Below the pieces are notes generated by a model. That model was not told the DNA's origin, made no database searches, and saw only the letters and a program-made list of their open reading frames with translations. From JBBRLG01 sp038231495 (GTDB lineage Bacteria; Planctomycetota; Planctomycetia; Gemmatales; Gemmataceae): 22,222 bases of DNA. The position numbers were made by a program, and so were the translations under genes. Shown in pieces: positions 14,686 through 22,222 of this stretch. Where the stretch lies: the NCBI GenBank assembly GCA_038231495.1, contig JBBRLG010000044.1, positions 1 to 22,222 on the forward strand, given 5' to 3'. Position 1 is the stretch's first letter. Every line of letters begins with the position of its first letter.

Positions 14686-17600
14686 AACAGCCGGCTTGAG
14701 TTCCTTGATCCACGCTTCCATCATCCGCACCGCCTCGGTATCGACCCGTGACGTGGCCAGGGGCGGCATGAAACCGGCCTTGCGCTGCAGAAGCCGGTGC
14801 AACAGCACCGACCGCTCCGGGTGGCCCGGTGCGACGAGCTTGGCGTCGGCCAACTCGTACGCGCTGTGGACCGGCTTCACGTCCAGGATGAGCATGTCCG
14901 CCAACTTGGTCGTGAATTCCAATTCCATTTGGGCGTTGCCGCCGCCGGCCGCGACGTGACACTGGGCGCAGTTGGCGTGCAGGTACGATTTCGCGCGCAG
15001 GGTTAAATCCTGCTTCGGGTCGTACGGGTCCACCAGGTGACGATACCGGTCGGGCGGGAACGCCAGGAGTGAAGAGTCGCCGGCCTCGCGCTGCAGCCGC
15101 GTCTCGGTCTGCCGGGCCATGTGTGCGTCGATTTCCTTGTCGGTCATGCCCTTCGCCTTGGCCTCCTCGCGCATTTTGGCCTTCGCCTCGTCCGCCCAGT
15201 TGACGCGGAGGACGCCGAGGTGTTCCAGCGTTCGCAGCTGGTTGTCCGCGACGCCGCCGTAATCGTGGACTTTGTTCATCTGTAATTCGCTCAAACCCAG
15301 GACGAAGTTGGCCGCCCGGCTGTGACAGACCATGCACTCGACGCGGCTCGGATAGTGCCACGTCTGTTGGCGCTCGCCGGCGGCGGTCTTGATCGCGAAA
15401 TCGCGGTCCATGCCCCTGGCTTCCACCAGGGTGCCTTCCGTCTGCTCGACATTCCAGGCGTAAGAGTAGCCGACCCACTGCGTGCCCTGCTTGGTCAGGA
15501 AACGCGTCTCGACCCAGCGGCGCGACTTGACGTTGCCCTCCTCCGCCTCCAGCGCAAACGACTTGACCAGCACTGTCTTTTCCGGAAAGTTCCAGCCGCG
15601 GTTGGTGCCGAAGTCGATCTTGGAATCCGCACCGGGCAGGGCGATGAAACGCTCCTTGTAGGCACCGTCGGACCACAGGGGCGAGTTGACCGAGTAGGGG
15701 ATCAGCGCATCAACAACCGCGTGGCCCTTGACCGACTTGAACAGGCCGCTCGCGCTCAACGTTTTGGGAAACGTCGAGGGCGGCAAGTCCCTGGGCATCG
15801 CTTCAAGGCTGTAGAACGTGCCCTTGTCCTTGCCCTGATGGTCGGCGATCAAAATTTCGCCGTGGGCATCGACGCCGAAGCCGGTAATCATCAGGCCGGT
15901 GTCGGCAAGCTCTTGCTGCCACGTCACCTTGGTGCCGTCGTGCTTGGCCCCCCACACCTTGCCGGTCGAGTAGTCGCCGTAAAGGTAGGCCCCTTGCAGT
16001 TCGGGGACCTTGTCGCCGTAGTAGACGATGCCGCCCGTGAGCGAGCGCGACTCCGAGTGGGGGTGTTCGAGGGCCGGCTTGGTAAAGGGCGTGGGGCCGG
16101 GCTTGCGGTCGGGATAGAACGGGTGGCTGCCCTCGACGACGCTCCAGCCGAAGTTGTCGCCCTTGCGCACGAAGTAGGCTTGTTCCCACAAGTCTTGGCC
16201 GTTGTTGCCGACCCAGACGTGGCCGGTCTTGGCATCGACCGTGATGCGCCAGGGGTTCCTTAGCCCGTAGGCCCAGGTTTCCGGCCGGGCGTCTTTCACG
16301 TCCACGAACGGGTTGTCTTTCGGCACCGAATAGGCTCTGTCAGTGTCGGGATGGTCCACGTCGATGCGCAGCACCTTGGCGGTGAGCTTGGTCAAATCCT
16401 GGCCGACGACGTTGCGGTCCGAGTCGGACGTGCCGTCGCCGGAGGTGACGTAGAGCATGCCGTCGTTGCCGAACGCGACCGCGCCGCCGTTGTGACCGTC
16501 GGAGGCCCATTCGATGATGACTTTCTCCGATTTGGGGTCAAGGGCGTAAGGCGCTTTGCGGTCGATGGTGTAGCGCAGGATCCGCGTCTTCTTGCTCGCC
16601 GAATCGCCGGAACTGGGACCGTTCATGCCGACGTAAACGTAGCCGTTGTCCTTGAAATCCGGGTGAAACGTGATGTCGTAGGCGACGGCGTCGTACTTGA
16701 GGAGCGTTTCAAACGCCGCCGTATCGGGGGCGTCCTTCATGCGCATCAGGCTCGTGGGGGCGTAAGGCCCGGTCTCCGTGATGAACAGCAGTCGGTCGCT
16801 GTCGGGCTGACGGCGGACGGCGATGGGGTAGTTGAGCTTCAGGTTGGGGTACGCCTTCTTGACGCGGTAGGGCGGCGGCGGTTCGGGCGAGCCGACCACG
16901 GTGGAGGTCGTGAGCGGCACGCGCTGCGCCACGCCGTAGGCTCGGGCCGCAGCCTGCTGCTTTTCGGGACCGACGAACGTGAGCGTGGCGTAGTCCTCGA
17001 AGAAGTGAAAATCCGGCGCGGCGTTGGTCTTCAGCGGGGCACAGGTGGACAGCTCCGGCCCCTCGAAATCGACGGAGTAGTCGTAACGGCACAGGGCGAA
17101 TTTCCAGGCGTCGCCGGGTTCGGGCCGACCGCCGGTGCGCAGGAAATCCTTCCACGGAATGCGGCCCTCGACCGACCAGCCCTTGTCCTTGTCTTGCCAG
17201 TGGTTGAGCGTGCCGTCGAGTACCACCTTGGCCTCGACGTGAAAATCGCCGTCCTTCTTGAACCGTGCAAAGCCGCCCGCGCCGCGGCGCGGCAGGAACA
17301 CGTCGAGGACCGCGCCGGCGGCGTTGACCTGGAACTCGTAGTAGCCCGGCTTGTCGTCGGCGGGCTTGAAGAACAGCTCGAAAACGTCGTTGTCCCACAG
17401 CCGGCCGTTGTGTTCCGTAACGTCGGCGTAGAGGTCCGTATCCTCCATCTCGGCGAAGAAGTACAGGTATTCGCGGTCCCAAAGTAGCCTGGCCTTCGTC
17501 GCGGTTTTCGCGGCCCGCGCGTTCTTGCCGAGCCAGGGCAGGTAGAAGTTGTCGATGACCTGCGCGTCTTTCCAGGCCGCCTCGTCGGCCTTGCCGTCGA

Positions 17601-17787
17601 TGGTGAGGGGCGTGTCGGTCCAACGGCACTCGAATGCCGTGGGCGGCGCCTTGAACGCCGGCTGGTCCGCCGCCGCGCCGAGCCGGTGCAGGGCGAAAAT
17701 AAGGACGCCCCCCAGGACGCCCAGGATGCCCAGGGGTAGAAAGACCTGCCAGCGGCGGGCGAGGGCAGTGAGCGTCCGGTGTGCCAT
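14668..17787 (-). CDS. CBM9-like / sorbosone dehydrogenase / diheme cytochrome c chimera
   Basis: A 1039-residue protein. ATG at 17787 has AAAGGCAAG just upstream; the frame runs 41 codons further but that part covers the promoter region. A transmembrane or signal-anchor helix (about 14-34) is followed by a CBM9-like domain (about 45-280; PLTIDGKADEAAWKDA, YLYFFAEMEDTDLYAD, WSVEGRIPW). Next is a six-bladed glucose/sorbosone dehydrogenase-like domain (about 295-660; AYDITFHPDFKDNGYVYVG, GHNGGAVAFGNDGMLYVTSGDG, GLRNPWRITVD). The C-terminal third resembles the SO2930/HNE_0200-type cytochrome family (LSASGLF, YSVNSPLWSDGAYKERFIALPG) with heme sites CMVCH (818-822) and CAQCH (940-944), and GFMPP may give an axial Met. 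It probably oxidises a sugar or polyol outside the cytoplasm and passes electrons to its hemes. It is divergent from a paralogue at 18005. Confidence 0.87.
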   Translation of the reverse strand: MAHRTLTALARRWQVFLPLGILGVLGGVLIFALHRLGAAADQPAFKAPPTAFECRWTDTPLTIDGKADEAAWKDAQVIDNFYLPWLGKNARAAKTATKARLLWDREYLYFFAEMEDTDLYADVTEHNGRLWDNDVFELFFKPADDKPGYYEFQVNAAGAVLDVFLPRRGAGGFARFKKDGDFHVEAKVVLDGTLNHWQDKDKGWSVEGRIPWKDFLRTGGRPEPGDAWKFALCRYDYSVDFEGPELSTCAPLKTNAAPDFHFFEDYATLTFVGPEKQQAAARAYGVAQRVPLTTSTVVGSPEPPPPYRVKKAYPNLKLNYPIAVRRQPDSDRLLFITETGPYAPTSLMRMKDAPDTAAFETLLKYDAVAYDITFHPDFKDNGYVYVGMNGPSSGDSASKKTRILRYTIDRKAPYALDPKSEKVIIEWASDGHNGGAVAFGNDGMLYVTSGDGTSDSDRNVVGQDLTKLTAKVLRIDVDHPDTDRAYSVPKDNPFVDVKDARPETWAYGLRNPWRITVDAKTGHVWVGNNGQDLWEQAYFVRKGDNFGWSVVEGSHPFYPDRKPGPTPFTKPALEHPHSESRSLTGGIVYYGDKVPELQGAYLYGDYSTGKVWGAKHDGTKVTWQQELADTGLMITGFGVDAHGEILIADHQGKDKGTFYSLEAMPRDLPPSTFPKTLSASGLFKSVKGHAVVDALIPYSVNSPLWSDGAYKERFIALPGADSKIDFGTNRGWNFPEKTVLVKSFALEAEEGNVKSRRWVETRFLTKQGTQWVGYSYAWNVEQTEGTLVEARGMDRDFAIKTAAGERQQTWHYPSRVECMVCHSRAANFVLGLSELQMNKVHDYGGVADNQLRTLEHLGVLRVNWADEAKAKMREEAKAKGMTDKEIDAHMARQTETRLQREAGDSSLLAFPPDRYRHLVDPYDPKQDLTLRAKSYLHANCAQCHVAAGGGNAQMELEFTTKLADMLILDVKPVHSAYELADAKLVAPGHPERSVLLHRLLQRKAGFMPPLATSRVDTEAVRMMEAWIKELKPAVQSRDR

Positions 17788-17863
17788 GTGACTTGCCTTT
17801 ATCGGATCGGGTAATCGGTAATTTCGCGAGACGACGGTTTGGGGCGCGGCGACTGTTTTGGCC

Positions 17864-17892
17864 ATCGTAAGGGATGGGCAACGCCGTGCCAA
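17864..17892 (-). promoter_or_regulatory. Promoter candidate for the CBM9/dehydrogenase gene
   Basis: On the minus strand, TTGGCA (17892-17887), a 17-nt spacer, and TACGAT (17869-17864). The -35 matches 5 of 6 and the -10 4 of 6; the -10 is identical to that of the flavoprotein operon. The leader to the ATG at 17787 would be about 70 nt. Confidence 0.5.
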
Positions 17893-17929
17893 GTAGCCGG
17901 ACGGAAACATTTCGCGGCCGCCCGCGGAT

Positions 17930-17938
17930 TGTTATACT
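17930..17938 (+). promoter_or_regulatory. Extended -10 promoter candidate for the triheme gene
   Basis: TGTTATACT reads as an extended -10 (TG, one base, TATACT, 5 of 6 to consensus) about 67 nt before the ATG at 18005. No good -35 is seen at 17 nt, which fits an extended -10 promoter. It lies 38 nt from the divergent -35 at 17892, so the two promoters are back to back. Confidence 0.45.
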
Positions 17939-18004
17939 AGGAACCGCACCGATCCCCCTTGTCAAAAGAGACGCGTAATCGCCGCATCTTCCGGAGTGGA
18001 ACTC

Positions 18005-20980
18005 ATGCCGTCACCGTTTCCGCGCGGACGCCGCCTGTTCAATACCGTGGCGGCGCTGCCGCTCCTGCTCGCGGTCGCATTCGGCGTGTGGATCGTCGCC
18101 GCCGCCGCGGAACCGCCGCAAGCCAAAGACGCCGAGCCGGTGAAGTCTGCCCGGACCGCCTGGAAGACCTCGCGCGTCGTCGGCTCTCCCGACCCGCCGG
18201 CTCCCTTCAAGGTAGTGCGGGCGTTCCCGAACGTGAAGTTCGAGCACCCCTTGCTCCTCGCCCGCTGTCCGGGTAGCGACCGGCTCTTCGTCGGCGAGCA
18301 GGCCGGCGTGCTGTATTCGTTCGCTGACAAGTCGGACGCCAAGGCCGAACTCTTTTGCGACCTGCGCACCGAAATCAAGACGATTAACCTGCTACCCCAG
18401 GCAAAGGAAGTCGAGGCGGTCTACGGGCTGACGTTCCACCCGGACTTCGAGAAGAACCGCCAGTGCTTCGTCTGTTACACCCTGCGGGCCAAGAAGCCCG
18501 GCCAGCCGAACCTGACGGACGGCACGCGCGTGTCGCGGTTCACCGTCACCAAGGCGGACCCGCCGCGGATCGACCCGGCGAGCGAAGAAATCCTCCTCAC
18601 CTTCCTGCAGGGCGGTCACAACGGCGGCGACATCCACTTCGGCAATGACGGTATGCTCTACATCTCCACCGGCGACGCCGCCAGCCCAAACCCACCCGAC
18701 CCGTTCAACACGGGCCAAGACATCTCCGACCTCCTTTCGTCCATTCTGCGCATCGACGTGGACCACAAGGACGAAAGCAAGAACTACGCCGTGCCGAAGG
18801 ACAACCCGTTCGTCGCGACCAAGGGCGCGCGGCCGGAAGTGTGGGCTTACGGCTTCCGCAACCCCTGGCGCATGGGCTTCGACCGCAAGACGGGCGAGTT
18901 GTTCGTCGGCGACGTTGGCTGGGAATTGTGGGAGTCGGTCCACCGCGTCGAGAAGGGCGGCAACTACGGTTGGTCCGCGATGGAGGGGCCGCAGCCGATC
19001 AAGCCGGAGAAGGTCGGGCCGACGCCGATCCGCCCGGCGTTGATCGAACTGCCGCACACGATCGCGTGCAGCGTCACCGGCGGCCGCGTCTACCGCGGCA
19101 AGAAGTTTGCCGAGCTGCGCGGCACCTACGTCTTCGGCGACTGGGAAACGCGCCGCCTGTGGGCCGCGCGTTTTGAAGGCGACCGCACGAAGGAGATGCC
19201 GGAGATCGCGCGGCCGTCGGTGCGCATCGTCGCTTTCGGCGAAGACAAGGACGGCGAACTGTACTTCCTCGACTACGACGGCGGCACGGTCCACACCATC
19301 GAGCGGAACGACGGCGGCGCCAAGAACGCCGACTTCCCGACCAAGCTGTCCGAGACCGGCTTGTTCGCTTCCGTCAAGGACAACACGCCGGCAGCCGGGG
19401 TCATGTCTTTCGCCGTGACCAGCCGACAATGGCAGGACGGCGCGACGGCGGAACACTGGGTCGCCTTCCCCGGCGCGTCGTCGGCCACACTGTTCGCCGG
19501 CGGCGGCAAGCCGATCCCCGGCAACGTGGACTGGCACAACTTCCGCATGCACTTCCCCAAGGACGCGGTGCTGGTGCGGACGCTCTCCCTGGACGGCCGG
19601 CGGCTGGAAACGCAACTGTTGCACTTCGATGGCGTGGACTGGCACGCTTACGCCTTCGCCTGGCGCGACGATCAAACGGACGCCGACCTGGTCGCCGCCG
19701 ACGGTGCCGAGAAGGAAGTGCGCGCCGGCAAACAGCAGCGCGTGTGGCAGTTCCACAGCCGCAGCCAGTGCCTGTCGTGCCACAACAGTTGGTCGGAATA
19801 CGCGCTGGCGTTCCAGCCCGAGCAATTGAACCGTTCGGGGCCGGACGGCCGCAACCAGCTGGTCGCCTTCACGGACCTGGGCCTCATCCGCCGAGCCGGC
19901 GAGGACGGCAAACCGCTGCCGGCGTTCGACGCGAACTCCGCCGCGAAGGAACGCAAGCTGGCCGACCCGGCGGACGCCGGCCAACCGTTGGAGGCGCGTG
20001 CCCGCGCCTACCTCCACGCCAACTGCGGTCATTGCCACACCAACGGCGCGGGCGGGGCGGTCGATCTCCGCTTGCAGCATCCCGTCAAGGTCGCCGAGAT
20101 GAAGGCGATCGGCGTGCCCCCAACTCGCGGCAATTTCGGACTGCCGGAGGCGTGCATCATCAAAGCAGGCGACCCGACCGCGAGCACGCTGTACTTCCGC
20201 ATGGCCAAGTTCGGCCGCGATCGGATGCCGCACAGCGGTTCCGAGCGGCCGGACGAAGCCGGGCTAAAACTCATCGAACAATGGATCGCCGGCATGAACG
20301 GCACCGGGGCCAAGACCGATCCCGTACTGGACAACGAGACGCCGGACAAGCTGCTGGCCAGCCCCAAGTCCGCGCTGTTGGTCGCGCGGAAGCTCGGTCG
20401 CGGCGAGCTAAAACCTGCCGAACGCGACCCGCTGTTGGCCGCGGCCGCGAAGCTGCCGGCAGGCTTGGTGCGCGACCTGTTCGAGGGCTACCTGCCGTCG
20501 GACGAGAAGGGTGGGCGGAAGCTCGGCTCGAACTCGCGGCCCCGGCCGATTTTGGCTCTCAAAGGCGACACCGGCCGCGGCGAGAAGTTGTTCTGGTCGG
20601 AAGCGGTCAACTGCGGCAGCTGCCACAAGGTCGGCGACCGGGGCACGCCGATCGGGCCGGACCTGTCCGCGATCGGGAAACTGCGACCGCGCGAAGACTT
20701 GTTGGAGAGCATCCTGGAGCCGTCACGCCGCATCGAGCCGAAGTACGCGGCCTACGTCGCCAACCTGGCCGACGGCCGTTCGATTACCGGCCTGCTGGTA
20801 AAACGCGACGACAAAGAGGTAGTGCTGCGCGACGCCCAAAACAAGGAGATCACGATCAAGGGCAAGAACCTGGAGGAGTTACGGCCATCGCGAACGTCGC
20901 TGATGCCGGAGGGCCAGATGGCCGGTTTGACCGCCCAGGACGCGGCGGATTTGCTGGAATATTTGGCGACGCGCAAATGA
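18005..20980 (+). CDS. Sorbosone dehydrogenase / triheme cytochrome c chimera
   Basis: A 991-residue protein. ATG at 18005 is chosen over an in-frame GTG at 17996 because GGAG (17993-17996) lies 8 nt before it. A signal peptide with RGRR and a hydrophobic core (about 7-37) ends near AAAAEPPQA. A glucose/sorbosone dehydrogenase-like propeller follows (about 50-430; VYGLTFHPDF, GGHNGGDIHFGNDGMLYIST, YGFRNPWRMGFDRKTGELF). Then comes the SO2930/HNE_0200-type cytochrome region with heme sites CLSCH (589-593) and CGHCH (674-678). The last 130 residues are a Pirellula/Verrucomicrobium-type heme domain (TIGR02603-like) with CGSCH at 870-874, then GPDLSAIGK, LESILEPSRRIEPKY and ITGLLVKRDD. It is a paralogue of the divergent 17787 gene but lacks the CBM9-like domain and has the extra heme domain. 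The role is probably periplasmic oxidation of a polyol or sugar with internal electron transfer; the substrate is unknown. Confidence 0.88.
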   Translation: MPSPFPRGRRLFNTVAALPLLLAVAFGVWIVAAAAEPPQAKDAEPVKSARTAWKTSRVVGSPDPPAPFKVVRAFPNVKFEHPLLLARCPGSDRLFVGEQAGVLYSFADKSDAKAELFCDLRTEIKTINLLPQAKEVEAVYGLTFHPDFEKNRQCFVCYTLRAKKPGQPNLTDGTRVSRFTVTKADPPRIDPASEEILLTFLQGGHNGGDIHFGNDGMLYISTGDAASPNPPDPFNTGQDISDLLSSILRIDVDHKDESKNYAVPKDNPFVATKGARPEVWAYGFRNPWRMGFDRKTGELFVGDVGWELWESVHRVEKGGNYGWSAMEGPQPIKPEKVGPTPIRPALIELPHTIACSVTGGRVYRGKKFAELRGTYVFGDWETRRLWAARFEGDRTKEMPEIARPSVRIVAFGEDKDGELYFLDYDGGTVHTIERNDGGAKNADFPTKLSETGLFASVKDNTPAAGVMSFAVTSRQWQDGATAEHWVAFPGASSATLFAGGGKPIPGNVDWHNFRMHFPKDAVLVRTLSLDGRRLETQLLHFDGVDWHAYAFAWRDDQTDADLVAADGAEKEVRAGKQQRVWQFHSRSQCLSCHNSWSEYALAFQPEQLNRSGPDGRNQLVAFTDLGLIRRAGEDGKPLPAFDANSAAKERKLADPADAGQPLEARARAYLHANCGHCHTNGAGGAVDLRLQHPVKVAEMKAIGVPPTRGNFGLPEACIIKAGDPTASTLYFRMAKFGRDRMPHSGSERPDEAGLKLIEQWIAGMNGTGAKTDPVLDNETPDKLLASPKSALLVARKLGRGELKPAERDPLLAAAAKLPAGLVRDLFEGYLPSDEKGGRKLGSNSRPRPILALKGDTGRGEKLFWSEAVNCGSCHKVGDRGTPIGPDLSAIGKLRPREDLLESILEPSRRIEPKYAAYVANLADGRSITGLLVKRDDKEVVLRDAQNKEITIKGKNLEELRPSRTSLMPEGQMAGLTAQDAADLLEYLATRK

Positions 20981-21024
20981 ATGGGATCGGAAGTAGCTCG
21001 GCAACCTGGATTTTACGCACCGGG

Positions 21025-21062
21025 TCGTCCCCACCGAGGGCCACGTCGAACCTCAGCCGAGA
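21025..21062. repeat. Imperfect direct repeat, copy A
   Basis: This 38-bp stretch matches 21310-21347 at 30 of 38 positions; most differences are transitions. The two copies flank the small 64-residue gene. The rest of 20981-21103 shows no gene or clear terminator. Confidence 0.45.
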
Positions 21063-21103
21063 ATAGTGGGAGTTTACTACCTTGGAAGTGCTTGACCATT
21101 TGG

Positions 21104-21298
21104 TTAGTGTTTCAACGCTGGCTCTGGACCTTTTTCAAGGTAATCGGTTGGGATGGTCCAGACTTCGGGAACACCCTTCTCATACTTCCCAAACCAGACC
21201 CCGGTGTGGTCCTCCAGATCACCGGCAAGTTGCTCTCCGGTCCTCACAACTACCCCGACTTGCTTGTTGAGCTTGACGAAATCGCCCTGTTTGAACAT
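21104..21298 (-). CDS. Small SH3-like hypothetical protein, 64 residues
   Basis: ATG at 21298 is preceded by GAGG with a 9-nt spacer on the minus strand; the frame extends further upstream, but that part has no ribosome site and overlaps the end of the ACP gene. The sequence begins MFKQGDFVKLNKQVGVVV and continues with HTGVWFG and GVPEVWTIPTDYLEKG, a compact beta-rich protein with several aromatics, similar in feel to small SH3-like barrel proteins. I do not recognise a named family. The start lies 82 nt after the stop of the zinc-ribbon/ACP gene on the same strand, so the two are probably co-transcribed. Base composition of both is less GC-rich than the dehydrogenase genes. Confidence 0.65.
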   Translation of the reverse strand: MFKQGDFVKLNKQVGVVVRTGEQLAGDLEDHTGVWFGKYEKGVPEVWTIPTDYLEKGPEPALKH

Positions 21299-21309
21299 GG
21301 AGCAAAACC

Positions 21310-21347
21310 TCGTCGCCACCAAAGGCCACATCGAACCCCAAGCGAGT
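21310..21347. repeat. Imperfect direct repeat, copy B
   Basis: This is the partner of 21025-21062 (30 of 38 identical). It lies just upstream of the ribosome site of the 64-residue gene, in its leader. Confidence 0.45.
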
Positions 21348-21380
21348 AAACTGTGAATGTCCTTCCGTGGACCCGCCATG

Positions 21381-21851
21381 TCACTTTGACCGATGCTGAA
21401 GGATGACATCAACGACATCGCTCACGGACTTGATCCTCAGGAGTTGATCAATAGGTATCTCGGCCCCCTCACCAGCGGTCTTGTTACTCCTTTCGTCATC
21501 AGGACCGTTGATCGTAAATGCTGCGTCCAAATTCATGACAAGCTCTACAAGATCGAGGGAGTCGGCACGGAGATCTTCAACCAATGACATTGAGGGGCGA
21601 ATCTGTCGCTTGTTCACACCCAGCGTCTGGCAAATGATGTCGAGGACCTTCTCCCGCAGAGAGGCAATTGCCTCGGAGGCGTAGAACAGCACACTTGATG
21701 GAGTTCTGTTAAACCAGAGCAAGTTCCCACAATTGGGACACGGGGTATCGCCGGATCGCTGTGACGGCGCAATCGCGATTTGGGTGTCACACAGCGGGCA
21801 GTGATTCGGCACGCCTTTTGGAGTTCGGCATGAGATGGGTGTGGTCGTCAC
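21381..21851 (-). CDS. Zinc-ribbon / acyl carrier protein fusion
   Basis: A 156-residue protein if started at GTG 21851, which has AGGGA about 10 nt upstream; the frame also reaches a TTG at 21938 with a weaker site, and a GTG at 21812. An N-terminal zinc ribbon has CPLC (18-21) and CPNC (38-41), with another cysteine at 8. A short link (LLWFNRTPSSVLFYASE) leads to an acyl-carrier-protein domain from about 65: LREKVLDIICQTLGVN, then LVEDLRADSLDLVELVMNL, with Ser98 the expected phosphopantetheine attachment site. Between ACP helices II and III is an insertion of about 15 residues (NGPDDERSNKTAGEGAE) compared with ordinary ACPs of about 77 residues. It could carry acyl chains for a specialised synthase or act as a sensor whose zinc ribbon docks a partner. 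No ketosynthase is in the window. It has its own promoter candidate and precedes the 64-residue protein. Confidence 0.8.
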   Translation of the reverse strand: MTTTPISCRTPKGVPNHCPLCDTQIAIAPSQRSGDTPCPNCGNLLWFNRTPSSVLFYASEAIASLREKVLDIICQTLGVNKRQIRPSMSLVEDLRADSLDLVELVMNLDAAFTINGPDDERSNKTAGEGAEIPIDQLLRIKSVSDVVDVILQHRSK

Positions 21852-21967
21852 GTTGAACTTTTCCCTCGATGGGCAAATGATAAAAAAGGGATGGGAATGC
21901 CATCCGAATCCAGAAAGTCGCCTGGCGCAACAGCCCAAGGCTCAGCGATTCGGCAAAAGTCAGGCAG

Positions 21968-21996
21968 ATTATCAGGCGAAGGCCACAGGTATTCAA
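21968..21996 (-). promoter_or_regulatory. Promoter candidate for the zinc-ribbon/ACP unit
   Basis: On the minus strand, TTGAAT (21996-21991), a 17-nt spacer, and GATAAT (21973-21968). The -10 matches 5 of 6 and the -35 4 of 6. The leader to the GTG at 21851 would be about 110 nt; if the TTG at 21938 were used it would be about 23 nt. Confidence 0.45.
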
Positions 21997-22088
21997 GAAG
22001 GTTGGCCGCGCATCGTGAACCGATTAAGCGAGGCCCAGCGATTTCAAGATGATTTCATGGCTGTGGTAAGCGGTTACCCGATTTAGCA

Positions 22089-22222
22089 CTACAGCGCAGC
22101 GAAGCGTCTAAGCTTTCTTGGTCGTTTCTTTCGAGACTTCGTGGCGGCCGCGTTGCGTTGTTGATGGTAGAGGAGGAGGTCTTCCAGACACGCCGTTTCG
22201 CTGGTGGCTCGTTGCCGGCTCA
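22089..22222 (-). CDS. Possible 3' end of an unidentified gene, cut by the window edge
   Basis: A minus-strand frame enters from the right edge and stops at 22089-22091 after 43 codons. It reads TACLEDLLLYHQQRNAAATK and then a strongly basic tail (SRKKRPRKLRRF). The helical stretch followed by a basic tail looks protein-like, but the piece is too short to identify and another minus frame is also open for most of it. Confidence 0.25.
   Translation of the reverse strand, partial: SRQRATSETACLEDLLLYHQQRNAAATKSRKKRPRKLRRFAAL

Noticed and set aside
18392..20233. Long minus-strand frame of 613 codons antisense to the triheme dehydrogenase gene.
   Set aside because: The plus strand encodes recognisable dehydrogenase and heme motifs throughout; the antisense frame has no domain signature.
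21877..22086. Plus-strand 69-codon frame (starting MIKKGWECHPNPES) divergent from the ACP gene.
   Set aside because: The ribosome site is poor, and the frame runs antisense over the best promoter candidate of the ACP unit; no family was recognised.

Overview
The window looks like chromosomal DNA of a high-GC planctomycete, most likely Gemmataceae-like. This is inferred from gene content, not from a marker gene. The pointers are two large sorbosone-dehydrogenase/c-type cytochrome chimeras, one ending in the Pirellula/Verrucomicrobium-type heme domain; a membrane-anchored TPR/FG-GAP/ASPIC-UnbV giant; a zinc-ribbon plus TPR membrane protein; and a zinc-ribbon/acyl-carrier-protein fusion. I see no rRNA, tRNA, CRISPR array, transposase or prophage gene.

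Layout. Positions 1-240 hold no gene, but contain a strong imperfect hairpin and a perfect 15-bp tandem duplication. Next on the minus strand come a CmoB/DUF1698-like methyltransferase (621-1454) with a beta-rich coding segment downstream in the -1 frame (241-627), a zinc-ribbon/TPR membrane protein (1653-3395) and an acetoacetate-decarboxylase-family protein (3535-4506). A long divergent intergenic region (4507-5020) precedes a plus-strand exported HEAT-like/beta-helix/PDZ protein (5021-6145), which is visibly less GC-rich than its neighbours. Converging on it is a tandem pair of paralogous FAD-dependent desaturase-like oxidoreductases (8416-10626, then 6212-8398). They are 17 bp apart and have a good promoter candidate at 10674-10702.

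A cluster of three 22-bp REP-like repeats (10731-10838) separates this operon from the 1232-residue ASPIC protein (10860-14558). Upstream of that, across a large nested inverted repeat, is the first dehydrogenase/cytochrome chimera (14668-17787), which carries a CBM9-like N-terminal domain. Its paralogue (18005-20980) is divergently transcribed from a 217-bp shared promoter region. The right end carries a small minus-strand unit, a zinc-ribbon/ACP protein (21381-21851) followed by a 64-residue protein (21104-21298), and possibly the 3' end of one more gene.

Functional reading. The right-central block (ASPIC protein and two chimeras) fits extracytoplasmic oxidation of sugars or polyols with electron transfer to c-type hemes, anchored at or exported across the membrane. 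The left-central block (two desaturase-like flavoproteins plus an acetoacetate-decarboxylase-like protein) looks like a small uncharacterised pathway for a lipid, isoprenoid or polyketide-like substrate. The most unusual items are this flavoprotein pair with its decarboxylase relative, the zinc-ribbon/ACP fusion with its small partner, and the apparent frame shift after the methyltransferase. All functional statements are from reading the sequence; no database search was run.
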